Shown here: positions 41,663-49,395 of the stretch, piece after piece
Layout: every line of letters begins with the position of its first letter
How positions within the stretch are numbered: position 1 is the first letter of the stretch
Assembly: GCF_900176465.1 (NCBI RefSeq)
Contig: NZ_FWXR01000001.1
Coordinates: 1 to 64,000, forward strand
DNA from: Fulvimarina manganoxydans
GTDB lineage: Bacteria > Pseudomonadota > Alphaproteobacteria > Rhizobiales > Rhizobiaceae
Reading direction: 5' to 3'
DNA length: 64,000 nucleotides
The notes under the pieces: model-generated
What the model was told of the DNA's origin: nothing
The model's database searches: none
Seen by the model: only the letters and a program-made list of their open reading frames with translations
Program-made: the position numbers and the translations under genes

Positions 41663-42029
41663 GGGACGGGCTCCGGGCGGACGGATGAATACCGCCGGAG
41701 CCTACGGTCGCGGGAGCAGGGATATCCCTGACGATGCAGACCTGCGGGGTCGGGAGCCGTCCGTTCGGGAAGCTAATCCAGCAGGTTCGCGCGCACGCGC
41801 ACGCGCGAGTATTACCACGTCCCGAGGATTTTCATGCTCCGAACCTGCGGGTGCTGCGGGGTCGTTTGGAAAATTTTCGTAAGCGAAAACGCGTCTTGCC
41901 CCGCAAACCCCCCGCGTGGGGGCCTCCCCCCGTGGGGTCCCCCGGCGCTACAGGCGCCTGTTTCCGGGCCTTCCGCGCCCCACGACGCTCGTACGATGCC
42001 ACGCATGCAGGGTCGGTGGGTCGCACTCA
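41663..42029. other. Non-coding region with late box, candidate cos/packaging site
   Basis: No convincing gene in 367 bp. It holds the late box (41716-41735), a palindromic CG-alternating tract near 41788-41807, an A/T-rich dyad TTTTCGTAAGCGAAAA (41872-41887) and GC-rich inverted repeats (about 41900-41960). Lying directly upstream of the small terminase gene, it is where lambda-like phages have cos. The exact cut site cannot be read from the sequence. Confidence 0.4.
41716..41735 (-). promoter_or_regulatory. Late box, copy 1 (before terminase genes)
   Basis: GCAGGGATATCCCTGACGAT contains the perfect 14-bp palindrome CAGGGATATCCCTG. It lies 54 bp upstream of the small terminase start on the minus strand. 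Two near-identical copies precede the protease and tail tube genes. Confidence 0.6.
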
Positions 42030-42434
42030 TTATATATGCGCGTTCGCGTTCGTAGAATAATTTTGCTTTCGGCTATGCCCCGAAACCCATGCCCGGATGG
42101 CCGTCTCCCACGCATCGATGTAGACTTCAGGTTGTGCGGGCGCGGTGCCCCATGCCCGGTTCGACCGGATCCGCTCCCGGTTCTCGTCGTCCGTCAGGCC
42201 CGTGTCCCAGACGCCCATGACCTCGACCCTGAGATCGCCCGGCCAGAGTTTCCGGATCCTCTCCCGGGCGACGAGGTGCGACGAGTAGGTCCTGCGGGAA
42301 TCGCGCCCGGTCGCCAGTACCCGGTGCCGGCATATGGCCTCGTCGCTTCCGAACTTCTTCCAGATGTCCCACCGATCGGTCGCCACACCCGAGGCGTCGT
42401 ATCGATGCCAGGTCTCTCTCCACCCCGTCGTCAT
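42030..42434 (-). CDS. Hypothetical phage protein
   Basis: A 134-residue protein (MTTGWRETWHRYDASGVATD) with several Trp and basic residues and a polar end (SRKQNYSTNANAHI). It overlaps the upstream gene by 4 bp and is the last gene before the packaging region. Function unknown. Confidence 0.6.
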   Translation of the reverse strand: MTTGWRETWHRYDASGVATDRWDIWKKFGSDEAICRHRVLATGRDSRRTYSSHLVARERIRKLWPGDLRVEVMGVWDTGLTDDENRERIRSNRAWGTAPAQPEVYIDAWETAIRAWVSGHSRKQNYSTNANAHI

Positions 42435-43363
42435 GACCCGCTCCTCGCGGCCGCGCGAGCCGCACGACGGGCCGCCGTCCTCATGGCCCCGATATCGGAG
42501 ACATTCGCGCCCGACGCCCGCTCGACCATCCTGACCGCTCGGAAGATCCGAGTGCGCACCCTCATCGGCAGATACGATGCAGCATGGGTATGGCCGTCGT
42601 TCCAGTGCGGCGTCAGGTAGAGAGAGGGATATCGGCTCTTCTCGGCCGCCCAGACGACCAGTTTCAGGCCGCCTTTCTCCTGCCCCTCGCGGCGAGCCAG
42701 ACGAAGCCAGAAGCCCGTCTTCTCCGACGATCGACCGTTCGGCTTTCCGAAGAACAAACCGTCGTAGCCCGTCTTGTCGCGCTCGTTCCGCCGTCTCGTC
42801 TTCAGACGCTTCTCCAAGGTGTCGGCCTGCTCCGTGGTCTTGCCGGCTTTCTCGTACTCCTCGCGCCGGCGCTTCTCGGTGCGGGCCTGTTTGAAGAGGC
42901 GCTTGAGATCGCGCCGCTTGAACGTCCCCTGCGGCGTCAGGCTGAGCCCGAGGCGGCGCATCCCGTCTTCGGTCGGGATGTAGTTGTAGGTCTCCGCGAA
43001 CCCGACGTCTCCGGGCTCGCGTACGCCGTCGCTCTCGTCGAGCATGTACTTGAGATACGACGACTGGAGCCGCTGAACGGCGGTCGCCGCCTCGGGCTCG
43101 CGGCCGGCGCGGAATTTGCGATCGCGGGCGAAGACCGAGGACCGCTTCGATCCGGGGTTGATCTCGGTGAAGCGCGACGGACCTCCTTCGATAGCCGTCT
43201 TGAAGCGCCGGCCGGTCTGCCTCTGCGCGTCGATCGCGGTATCGTTGAGCGCGCCCTGCAGGGCCTGACCGAAGACCTTCTCCCCGAGGGCCTCATAAGC
43301 GGCCGCCGCCGCCTCGACGCTATCCTCGTCGATCTCGACGATGTTCTCCGTCCGCCTCGCCAT
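42431..43363 (-). CDS. Hypothetical phage protein, minor-tail-Z-like N-terminus
   Basis: A 310-residue protein from the ATG at 43363 (MARRTENIVEIDEDSVEAAA). The segment FGQALQGALNDTAIDAQRQT followed by GRRFKTAI resembles the start of phage minor tail Z-type proteins, which carry conserved ALN..A..A... helices. The middle is strongly basic (RTEKRRREEYEKAGKTTEQA) and the end Arg/Ala-rich. It lies upstream of the terminase genes rather than in the tail module, so the resemblance may be superficial. Confidence 0.55.
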   Translation of the reverse strand: MARRTENIVEIDEDSVEAAAAAYEALGEKVFGQALQGALNDTAIDAQRQTGRRFKTAIEGGPSRFTEINPGSKRSSVFARDRKFRAGREPEAATAVQRLQSSYLKYMLDESDGVREPGDVGFAETYNYIPTEDGMRRLGLSLTPQGTFKRRDLKRLFKQARTEKRRREEYEKAGKTTEQADTLEKRLKTRRRNERDKTGYDGLFFGKPNGRSSEKTGFWLRLARREGQEKGGLKLVVWAAEKSRYPSLYLTPHWNDGHTHAASYLPMRVRTRIFRAVRMVERASGANVSDIGAMRTAARRAARAAARSGS

Positions 43364-43365
43364 CG

Positions 43366-43506
43366 TCAGCCCCCCGACGAAAAGAAAGCCGGCGCGAGAC
43401 ATGCTCGGCCGGCCGGAATTTGCTTCAGTTGCCAATACTCGCGGAGAGGATTGACGACACGCGGAATATAGGCGTTCGGGCCGCGAAAGTCGAGAGTCCG
43501 CAGCAT
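43366..43506 (-). CDS. Hypothetical 46-residue protein
   Basis: Read from the ATG at 43506, two bases past the upstream stop, to 43366: MLRTLDFRGPNAYIPRVVNP then LREYWQLKQIPAG. The composition looks protein-like and it fills the gap exactly between two genes, but no ribosome-binding site or homologue supports it. Low certainty. Confidence 0.35.
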   Translation of the reverse strand: MLRTLDFRGPNAYIPRVVNPLREYWQLKQIPAGRACLAPAFFSSGG

Positions 43507-43507
43507 C

Positions 43508-44251
43508 TTAGGCCGCTTCTTTCGGACGATTTCGGAGGGCCTCGATGCCCGCCCGGATGATCGCGGCTTCCTGTTCGTCCGGCACCGCGCTCCCGCACAT
43601 GAACGACCCCGCCCACCGGCCGCGCCAGTAGCGTTCCTCGACGTCGAGGCGGGCGCTCTCGGGGACGAGCCACTCCAGGGCCTCGCGGATCCCCTTGAAC
43701 CGTCCGTCGGCTGCGATCGCGGTCGACAGTTCGTCCCGAAGCGGCTTCCACGACCGGAGCGCTTCGTGCCTCGCATCGACGACCTCGACGAACGCCTCCC
43801 GCCACGCGGCCTCGCGATCGGCAGGACCGGAGCCGTCGAGGCGGCGGACGCGGCGTGTCGCGGTCGCGGAATTGATCTGCATGAACATGAGGGTCTCGCC
43901 GGCCGCGAGAGGAGGCTCGCCACGGGTCTCGAGGACGCGGACGCTGACCTTCGGGGTGAAGCCCCGGTAGACGAAGAACGGCGGCGAGGAGTTCCTCTGA
44001 ACGGTCGGCATCAGCGCCTCCACGATGCCGTGGACGTGCCTCTTCGACGTCAGCGGCTTGCCGTCGGCGCCCTTGGCCTTGACGCGGCGTCCGAGAGCAT
44101 CGCGAGCGGAATCGTCGCGGAGGGCGACGGTCTCCGTGATCGCCACTTCGTCGCCGGGCAGAAGCCGCAGGCAGTGCTCGTCCGTCCAGACCCGGTCGCG
44201 GCGGCTTTCGCCCTGGCTCGACGCTTCAACCCTCTCCGTCATCCTCAGCAT
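43508..44251 (-). CDS. Hypothetical phage protein
   Basis: A 247-residue protein from the ATG at 44251 (a start at 44242 or an upstream one at 44299 is also possible). It contains VWTDEHCLRLLPGDEVAITE, beta strands such as PKVSVRVLETRGEPPLAAGE, and a C-terminal helical part ending EAAIIRAGIEALRNRPKEAA. It follows an operator-like inverted repeat at 44341-44392. Function unknown. Confidence 0.55.
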   Translation of the reverse strand: MLRMTERVEASSQGESRRDRVWTDEHCLRLLPGDEVAITETVALRDDSARDALGRRVKAKGADGKPLTSKRHVHGIVEALMPTVQRNSSPPFFVYRGFTPKVSVRVLETRGEPPLAAGETLMFMQINSATATRRVRRLDGSGPADREAAWREAFVEVVDARHEALRSWKPLRDELSTAIAADGRFKGIREALEWLVPESARLDVEERYWRGRWAGSFMCGSAVPDEQEAAIIRAGIEALRNRPKEAA

Positions 44252-44340
44252 CTCCGTTGACCCGCCCTGACAGCCCGAAGGGCCCGATACCCCTTGCAAC
44301 GCCGAAACCGCCGCAGACCGTCGCCCTACATGCGCACAGC

Positions 44341-44392
44341 GAGCAAACTGCGAGCGTCGTATATAGTATCTCTTTCTCTTCGCAATTTGCTC
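44341..44392 (-). promoter_or_regulatory. Operator-like inverted repeat around a TATATA box
   Basis: GAGCAAACTGCGA (44341-44353) and TCGCAATTTGCTC (44380-44392) are inverted copies with one mismatch, 26 bp apart. Between them the minus strand reads ACTATATACG, a good -10 element. A repressor bound to both arms would block this promoter, which serves the gene starting at 44251. The rest of 44393-44558 shows no gene. Confidence 0.5.
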
Positions 44393-44558
44393 AGAGAATA
44401 AAGTGAATGCGCGGGCGCAATTATATCGAGGGTCGGAAAAGCGTCAAGCGGATTCTGTCGCGACCCTCGAATAACGCCGCCCGGACCTGTCAGGATGCCC
44501 GCCGGAGCCATGTTCGACGCCGCCGCGACCCGAGACGATCCGGCGGCGTCCGTGCCCG

Positions 44559-45143
44559 TCAGGAGGCTCCCGGCGAGCCATGGGCGAGCGCGGCTCTCCG
44601 GTCCGACAGTGCGTCCCAGACCTTCGCTGCCCGCGTCATCGGGCGGCGGCCGCCGGGCTCGAAACCCGTCGCGTCCGCGATCATCCGGAGCCGGTCCCAG
44701 TGCCTGACCTCGAATCCTTCGGACCCGAGGTCGAGGTCGATCCCGATGAACTCGACCGCCGCCGCGACCTGCGCCGCCGTCATCGTCTCGACCGTGGCGC
44801 CGGCCGCGATCTCCGCCGCCCATTCCGCGGTCCTGTCGTCGGGTACCTCCCTGACCGGCTTCCGGTCGCGCTTCGAGGCCCGCTGCTCGCCGATGCCCTC
44901 GGAGCCCCGCAGCAGCCTCAAAGCCCTGGACGCGTCCGCCGCGCCCGCATGGAGGCCCTCGACGCGCCCGCGAGAGAGCGCGTCGTAGATGGCCCGCAGG
45001 CGCGTCAGATCGGCGTCCGCGTGCTTCCACGGGCGGCGGCCGGACGAGATCGACCGCAGGGTCTCGCGCGGCCGGCCGAGCAGGCTCGCGGCATCGTCTA
45101 TGGACATTCCGAGTGTACGGAGGATAGGTCCGAGGTCGCTCAC
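44559..45143 (-). CDS. Helix-turn-helix protein, function unknown
   Basis: A 194-residue protein. The N-terminus (ILRTLGMSIDDAASLLGRPR then ETLRSISSGRRPW) forms a helix-turn-helix of phage Cro/repressor type. A helical middle (SRALRLLRGSEGIGEQRASK) and an acidic/alanine-rich C-terminal half follow. It overlaps the upstream gene by 4 bp. Likely a regulator in the two-gene unit controlled by the operator at 45546. Confidence 0.6.
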   Translation of the reverse strand: MSDLGPILRTLGMSIDDAASLLGRPRETLRSISSGRRPWKHADADLTRLRAIYDALSRGRVEGLHAGAADASRALRLLRGSEGIGEQRASKRDRKPVREVPDDRTAEWAAEIAAGATVETMTAAQVAAAVEFIGIDLDLGSEGFEVRHWDRLRMIADATGFEPGGRRPMTRAAKVWDALSDRRAALAHGSPGAS

Positions 45144-45502
45144 GCCGGGAACCTCCCTTCCACCCGACCGCGCTCCATCGCCTGTCCGGCGAGGGCGATG
45201 ACGCGAGCGACGGAGGCGAGAGACGTGTCGACAGGCAGACCACCCATTGGCCAGCCGTCGGCGGTCTCGATCAACGAGCAGAGACCGCCGAATTCGAGGA
45301 TGTGGAGCCTGATATCGGGATGATCGCGATGCGCGATGAACGTTCCCGTGTCGTCGCTAGAAGCGATCGTGAGCACGCCTTCTTCCGCAGCCCCGACGAT
45401 CAATCGGGCCGCTTCTTCCGTCGCGATCGGCACTCGCTTGCCGATCGCGACGCTATCGTCCCAGTAGAGATCCCTTACAGTCCCGATAACCCGCTCACCC
45501 AT
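45140..45502 (-). CDS. Hypothetical phage protein
   Basis: A 120-residue alpha/beta protein from the ATG at 45502 (MGERVIGTVRDLYWDDSVAI). It has PIATEEAARLIVGAAEEGVL and a compact C-terminal helix (LASVARVIALAGQAMERGRV). A start at 45580 would run through the operator repeats and is unlikely. First gene of a two-gene minus-strand unit. Confidence 0.6.
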   Translation of the reverse strand: MGERVIGTVRDLYWDDSVAIGKRVPIATEEAARLIVGAAEEGVLTIASSDDTGTFIAHRDHPDIRLHILEFGGLCSLIETADGWPMGGLPVDTSLASVARVIALAGQAMERGRVEGRFPA

Positions 45503-45545
45503 ATCGCTCGTCCTCGTTTCCCGCGATGACCTGTCCACCGCTGAC

Positions 45546-45575
45546 GTACATAATATGTACATCATAAATGTACAT
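45546..45575. promoter_or_regulatory. ATGTACAT operator cluster
   Basis: ATGTACAT occurs at 45555-45562 and 45568-45575, 13 bp apart, and GTACATAATATGTAC at 45546-45560 is a further near-palindrome. The cluster is AT-rich and lies 44 bp upstream of the gene starting at 45502. It resembles a repressor-binding region. From 45580 to 45755 I see no credible gene. Confidence 0.55.
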
Positions 45576-45755
45576 ATCAAGAGGCCAAGCGAAGAATATT
45601 CGACGGCGATCGCGAGGCGGCGTAATGCGGCGCCGACCTCGCGCGGACTCGGCGCCGAGGTCTGGATCGGCGATTCGATATTCCGGACCTGATACGGCGT
45701 ATGAAGAAGTAACGGGGGCGAACCGCGTGAAGGACGATCACGCCGTATACGAAAA

Positions 45756-45783
45756 GACCCCGGCTCATTTCTAAGCCGGGGTC
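45756..45783 (-). terminator. Rho-independent terminator
   Basis: GACCCCGGCT (45756-45765) and AGCCGGGGTC (45774-45783) form a perfect 10-bp stem with an 8-base loop. On the minus strand it is followed by TTTTCG. It lies 28 bp past the stop of the gene at 45811-46152. Confidence 0.8.
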
Positions 45784-45810
45784 AGAACATTCAGTCGAGG
45801 AGGGCGTCGC

Positions 45811-46152
45811 TCAGAGCGAGAGCGGGCAGGCCTTTTCGTAGCGCCGCCGGTCCAGGGCGCCGCGGACCGTGCCGCTGGCGATCCCGGCGGGGGTCGTCAG
45901 GTAGCGCAGACGCCTCGCGACTTCTCTCCGTGCCTCGGCCTCGGGGTACTCTTGAAGGACGAGCCCGGCGACGGCGTGATCGACGATCTCTCGCATGAGA
46001 CCTTCGCTGCCTGGCGTCTGCCTCAGGTGCTCGACGACGGCTTCGACGATGACCCGGTCGCATCTCCGGGTGTCCGGCCGACGCCAGTTAGCTTCCCGCC
46101 AGAGGCGGGTCTTTTCGGCTGCGAGAGCGCGTTTCCGGAGCGATGTTGACAC
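45811..46152 (-). CDS. Hypothetical phage protein
   Basis: A 113-residue basic protein starting at GTG 46152 with AAGGAG upstream (STSLRKRALAAEKTRLWREA). Helices such as VIVEAVVEHLRQTPGSEGLM and EAEARREVARRLRYLTTPAG dominate. It is transcribed divergently from the gene at 46208, and a strong terminator follows. Function unknown. Confidence 0.6.
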   Translation of the reverse strand: MSTSLRKRALAAEKTRLWREANWRRPDTRRCDRVIVEAVVEHLRQTPGSEGLMREIVDHAVAGLVLQEYPEAEARREVARRLRYLTTPAGIASGTVRGALDRRRYEKACPLSL

Positions 46153-46207
46153 GATTTTAACTCCTTCCGTGCTAGTAGAAGTAATTCAGATTTTAAGGAG
46201 TCCGCCG

Positions 46208-46471
46208 ATGAGCATGGAAACGAAGATGATCGCCGGCGGCATCGGTCTCGCGTCGGCTCTCCACTCCGCGATGGTCACCGGTCAGGCCAATGCGGCCGCC
46301 CGCCGTCTGGCGGAGATCGATCAGAGCGGCGAGGAAGCCGTAGCGATCCTGACCGCCGGCCTCCGTCGCGAGCACGCCCGCCGCCTTCGGACGGAGGCCG
46401 CGCTCGCCGAGGCCCATGAGGAGATCGTCATGCTGCGTCAGATGCTGCGCTCGCGCGGCGTGCCTGCGTGA
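46208..46471 (+). CDS. Hypothetical small helical protein
   Basis: An 87-residue protein with AAGGAG upstream (MSMETKMIAGGIGLASALHS). A weakly hydrophobic start is followed by a long amphipathic helix (ARRLRTEAALAEAHEEIVML). A GATGTTGACA block lies upstream at 46142. Its 3' end overlaps the convergent gene ending at 46428 by 44 bp, so both may limit each other's expression. Confidence 0.55.
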   Translation: MSMETKMIAGGIGLASALHSAMVTGQANAAARRLAEIDQSGEEAVAILTAGLRREHARRLRTEAALAEAHEEIVMLRQMLRSRGVPA

Positions 46472-47081
46472 TGAAGTCCTCGAGGCTGTAGTTGTCCCTC
46501 GCGAGGGACTTCGCCTGCTTATAGATCCGGTCGGGGTCCGGGTCGGAGTTGCCGCGCTCGCGCTCCCACCGCTGGAGCAGCGCGGCCCATTCCGGAACGT
46601 CGAGGGGCACCCCACGCTGCGGCTCGTCCATCGCCGGCAGCGTCGGGTGGCGCCGCTCGCCGGTGACATGCATCTGGAGCATGCTCGCGGGCGTCGAGGC
46701 GATCATGTCGAGGGCGTCGAGCCTATTCCGGAAGAGCCAATCGAGGATCCGCTTTTCCTCCGGATCCGCCGGGTCCAATAGCCCGGTCCCGACCCGGCGG
46801 TCCTGGCGCATCGCGTCTGCGGCCATGCGCACGCGATTGCCGAGAGAGGGCGGCAGGATCGGCATCCGTCGCACCGGCAGGTCGTCCTCTTCCTCCTCGG
46901 CCACCTCCTCACGCTCGATCCGCCCGACCTCAGCGGCCGCCCGGTCCGCCATCGGCGCCGGCACATACTCGCCCCCGGTCAGCCACGCGATCAGCATCCT
47001 GATCCGCTCCGCGAACGCCTCCACCAGGCTCCGCACCCTGTTCCGCGTCTCCTCGACGACGTCTTTCATTCCCTCGCGCAT
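46428..47081 (-). CDS. Hypothetical phage protein
   Basis: A 217-residue protein from the ATG at 47081 with GAGGAG upstream. An N-terminal amphipathic helix with a hydrophobic patch (AERIRMLIAWLTGGEYVPAP) is followed by an acidic run (REEVAEEEEDDLPVRR) and a helical C-terminus (DRIYKQAKSLARDNYSLEDF). It converges on the gene at 46208. No family recognised. Confidence 0.55.
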   Translation of the reverse strand: MREGMKDVVEETRNRVRSLVEAFAERIRMLIAWLTGGEYVPAPMADRAAAEVGRIEREEVAEEEEDDLPVRRMPILPPSLGNRVRMAADAMRQDRRVGTGLLDPADPEEKRILDWLFRNRLDALDMIASTPASMLQMHVTGERRHPTLPAMDEPQRGVPLDVPEWAALLQRWERERGNSDPDPDRIYKQAKSLARDNYSLEDFITQARRASAASDAA

Positions 47082-47388
47082 CCCGATTTCTCCTCGTTCC
47101 GACGCCCGATCGGCGCCTCGAAAAAAAAATATCGCGCGGGCCAGCAAGAAACCTCCCGTCCTACCGCAAGGAATCTACACCGCCCTGTTTATGGGGGCGG
47201 TAAAGGAATACGGTTTTCTGTCCGCAAGGATTAGAACTCAGGTCTAGATCGCCGTATACGACTTTTACGGGGCGGTATTCGCGATGTTGACAAGAGGCCA
47301 GGTACTTGAACGGTGAACACTGAATCTGCATTCTGTTTTCGAGGCCCTGTGAAAGGGGGTCGGAAATACGGTGCATGAGGGTGCGCAT
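47082..47388. promoter_or_regulatory. Divergent control region before the early operon
   Basis: A 307-bp gap between divergent genes. ACCGCCC (47179) and GGGCGGT (47195-47201) form a short hairpin. GCGATGTTGACAAG at 47281 repeats the block found before the primase gene. A GAGGGT ribosome-binding site precedes the start at 47389. No gene is visible. Confidence 0.5.
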
Positions 47389-48096
47389 ATGAAGATGCCA
47401 AGGTACACGGAAGCGGAACTGGCGCTGCTTGCTGAGCGGTGGGGTGCTGGCGACAGCGCGGACGAGATCGCTCTTGCGATGGGCCGGACGACCGGCGCCA
47501 TCGCCTCGGCGGCATCGAAGCGCGGGTTCGTCGGCGCCGCTTCCCTGGGCGAGGCCGCCGTCGAACTCATAGTCGAGCGCGCCGCCGGCGGCTGGTCCCC
47601 GACACGTCTCGCACGTCAACACGGCGTCCACGTCGCCGTCATTCTCCGCGTTCTCGCGCTCGACGCGCGGAGGCAGGCCGGCGCGGGTCGGAAGTGGAAG
47701 CGCCTGACGAAGTCCGAAATCGAGGAATTCGTCCGTCTATCGCGCGAAGGGCTGGCGCCGGAGGAGATCGCCCGGCTCACGGGTCGCTGCGCGAAGACGG
47801 TTCAGATCCATCTGCGGGCGAAAGGCTCGAAAGGCTCAGTTGCTCCCGCGCTTCGTCCGGACATCGCCGCTGTCCAGTCCGGCATCGTCGAGATGCTCGT
47901 CCGCTTCCCCGGCGCGTGGACGACGGTCGATCGTATCGCGGCACGCCTCGGCGATCGCGGCCTCGACGGCTACTCCGTGGAGAGCGTCAGGCGCTGCGTG
48001 CGCCGGCTCCGCGACGAGGATGCGGCGATTCTGCCGGAAGGGTACGTCGTCGAGTCGAAGAAAAGGCTCGGCACGCGGCTCAGGAGGGCGGCATGA
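47389..48096 (+). CDS. Multi-helix-turn-helix regulator heading the early operon
   Basis: A 235-residue protein from the ATG at 47389 (a GTG at 47371 is also in frame). It strings together three helix-turn-helix units: LAERWGAGDSADEIALAMGR, IVERAAGGWSPTRLARQHGV and LSREGLAPEEIARLTGRCAK. A winged-helix-like C-terminal unit follows (TTVDRIAARLGDRGLDGYSV then VRRCVRRLRDED). Units of this sort occur in GcrA-like and recombinase DNA-binding regions. It is the first gene of the ten-plus-gene plus-strand operon and probably controls it or recruits polymerase. Confidence 0.65.
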   Translation: MKMPRYTEAELALLAERWGAGDSADEIALAMGRTTGAIASAASKRGFVGAASLGEAAVELIVERAAGGWSPTRLARQHGVHVAVILRVLALDARRQAGAGRKWKRLTKSEIEEFVRLSREGLAPEEIARLTGRCAKTVQIHLRAKGSKGSVAPALRPDIAAVQSGIVEMLVRFPGAWTTVDRIAARLGDRGLDGYSVESVRRCVRRLRDEDAAILPEGYVVESKKRLGTRLRRAA

Positions 48097-48524
48097 CCGA
48101 AGCCCGTACGCCCCGGATCGCGAACTTCCGCGGCGTCCTGCCGTGCAACAACTTCCTCTACCCGACCGAATCCTGGAACGCCCAGCATGAGGTTCCGGAG
48201 GTCAAGTTCCATGACTGGCGGATGTTCGTGATCCATCTCGAAGACGGCCGCTGGGCGACGAACGGCTTCGTCTGGAACATTGCCGCAGGCGTCGATCAGC
48301 ACGGCGATCCCTGCGTCTTCCCGAACCGCTCGAAGGCGATCCGTGCGTCTGCCGCCGCCCTCGTCGCTCGCGCCCGTTACCGGATGGGCCTCGAGCCCGG
48401 CATGACCTATCACGCGTCGTCCGAGCAGGGCGCGCTCGTCATCGACTGGGCTCGACGCGTCGTCGAGCGCGAGACGAAGGGGCGGACGCGGCAAATGGAC
48501 CTGTTCGGAGGCGTCGCCGCATGA
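48093..48524 (+). CDS. Hypothetical phage protein
   Basis: A 143-residue protein overlapping the previous gene by 4 bp. It begins MTEARTPRIANFRGVLPCNN and contains several Trp residues (EVKFHDWRMFVIHLEDGRWA) and an Arg-rich end (ETKGRTRQMDLFGG). Function unknown. Confidence 0.6.
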   Translation: MTEARTPRIANFRGVLPCNNFLYPTESWNAQHEVPEVKFHDWRMFVIHLEDGRWATNGFVWNIAAGVDQHGDPCVFPNRSKAIRASAAALVARARYRMGLEPGMTYHASSEQGALVIDWARRVVERETKGRTRQMDLFGGVAA

Positions 48525-49258
48525 TCCGGACCACCGACCCTCGCCAGATGTCCTTTTCGTTCGACCCGCCGAAGTCGATCCTCGCCGTTCTCGTCGACGC
48601 CGGTATCGTGCGCAGCGAGACCGAACTGATGTGGCAAGGCATCCCGAACGAGATCGACGCTCCGGCCCCGTCCCGCGCCTACACCGCGCCGATCCTCGTC
48701 TACGCCGGCCGTATGAAGTTATCCTACGGCGGCGACGGGCGCGACCATCTCTATCGCCTCCCTGCCGCTCATGTCGGGGCCACGACCCGGCGGGTGATGG
48801 ACCTCCTCGGCAGCCGGATCGAGGAGAATCGTTCGGGCGCCGTAGTCGATCACCGACCGTGGTGGCACGCCGTCGACCTGATGTCGGACGAATGGCTTCC
48901 GCATCTGCTGACGACGCGGCACATGACCGAGGACCCGTGCATCGAGCGCGCCGTCGTGATCTCGCTCGAGTGCGGACCGAACCGCATCCGAGGCGACATC
49001 AGCCTCGCGACCGCGAGGACCGCGCTTGCGGAGATCGGTTCTGAAGAGCCCGATGACCGGTCGGTCGAACTGCTGCTCGATAAGAAGCGCTTCGGCGTCC
49101 ACTACGCCGACGGATGGGTGATCAATCCGCACCATGCGCCGGGAACGGGCTGGGCCATGGTCCACGGGCTTGAAGACAAATGGATCCAGCGCGGCCGCGA
49201 CGGGTTCCTGCGGCCGGCGAAGAAGCTCCTCGAGGCTCGCGGCGAGGTGCTGCAATGA
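48521..49258 (+). CDS. Hypothetical phage protein
   Basis: A 245-residue protein (MIRTTDPRQMSFSFDPPKSI), ATGA-coupled to both neighbours. It is mixed alpha/beta with LYRLPAAHVGATTRRVMDLL and conserved-looking aromatic patches (HRPWWHAVDLMSDEWLPHLL). It may be a nucleic-acid or nucleotide-processing protein, but no motif identifies it. Confidence 0.6.
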   Translation: MIRTTDPRQMSFSFDPPKSILAVLVDAGIVRSETELMWQGIPNEIDAPAPSRAYTAPILVYAGRMKLSYGGDGRDHLYRLPAAHVGATTRRVMDLLGSRIEENRSGAVVDHRPWWHAVDLMSDEWLPHLLTTRHMTEDPCIERAVVISLECGPNRIRGDISLATARTALAEIGSEEPDDRSVELLLDKKRFGVHYADGWVINPHHAPGTGWAMVHGLEDKWIQRGRDGFLRPAKKLLEARGEVLQ

Positions 49259-49395
49259 CGTGGACGCCCCTTACCATCCGCCGCCTCGTCCTCCTCGCGG
49301 ACTGCGGCTTCAGCATTCGCGAGATCGCTTTCCTCACGGGTCTCCGGCGCACGCAGGTCGCCGGCAAGCTTCACCGAATTCGGAGGTCCTCATGA
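49255..49395 (+). CDS. Small GcrA-like helix-turn-helix peptide
   Basis: A 46-residue protein (MTWTPLTIRRLVLLADCGFS) with a single helix-turn-helix: SIREIAFLTGLRRTQVAGKL followed by HRIRRSS. The LTGLRRTQVAGKLHRI pattern resembles the N-terminal DNA-binding part of GcrA, an alphaproteobacterial regulator. ATGA overlaps at both ends place it firmly in the operon. Confidence 0.65.
   Translation: MTWTPLTIRRLVLLADCGFSIREIAFLTGLRRTQVAGKLHRIRRSS

Noticed and set aside
41734-42060. Plus-strand frames in the packaging region
   Set aside because: They cover GC-rich repeats, have no ribosome-binding site and oppose the late operon.
45568-45774. Plus-strand reading frame of 68 residues
   Set aside because: It starts inside the ATGTACAT operator cluster, is Arg-rich with shadow-like composition, ends in a terminator stem and has no ribosome-binding site.
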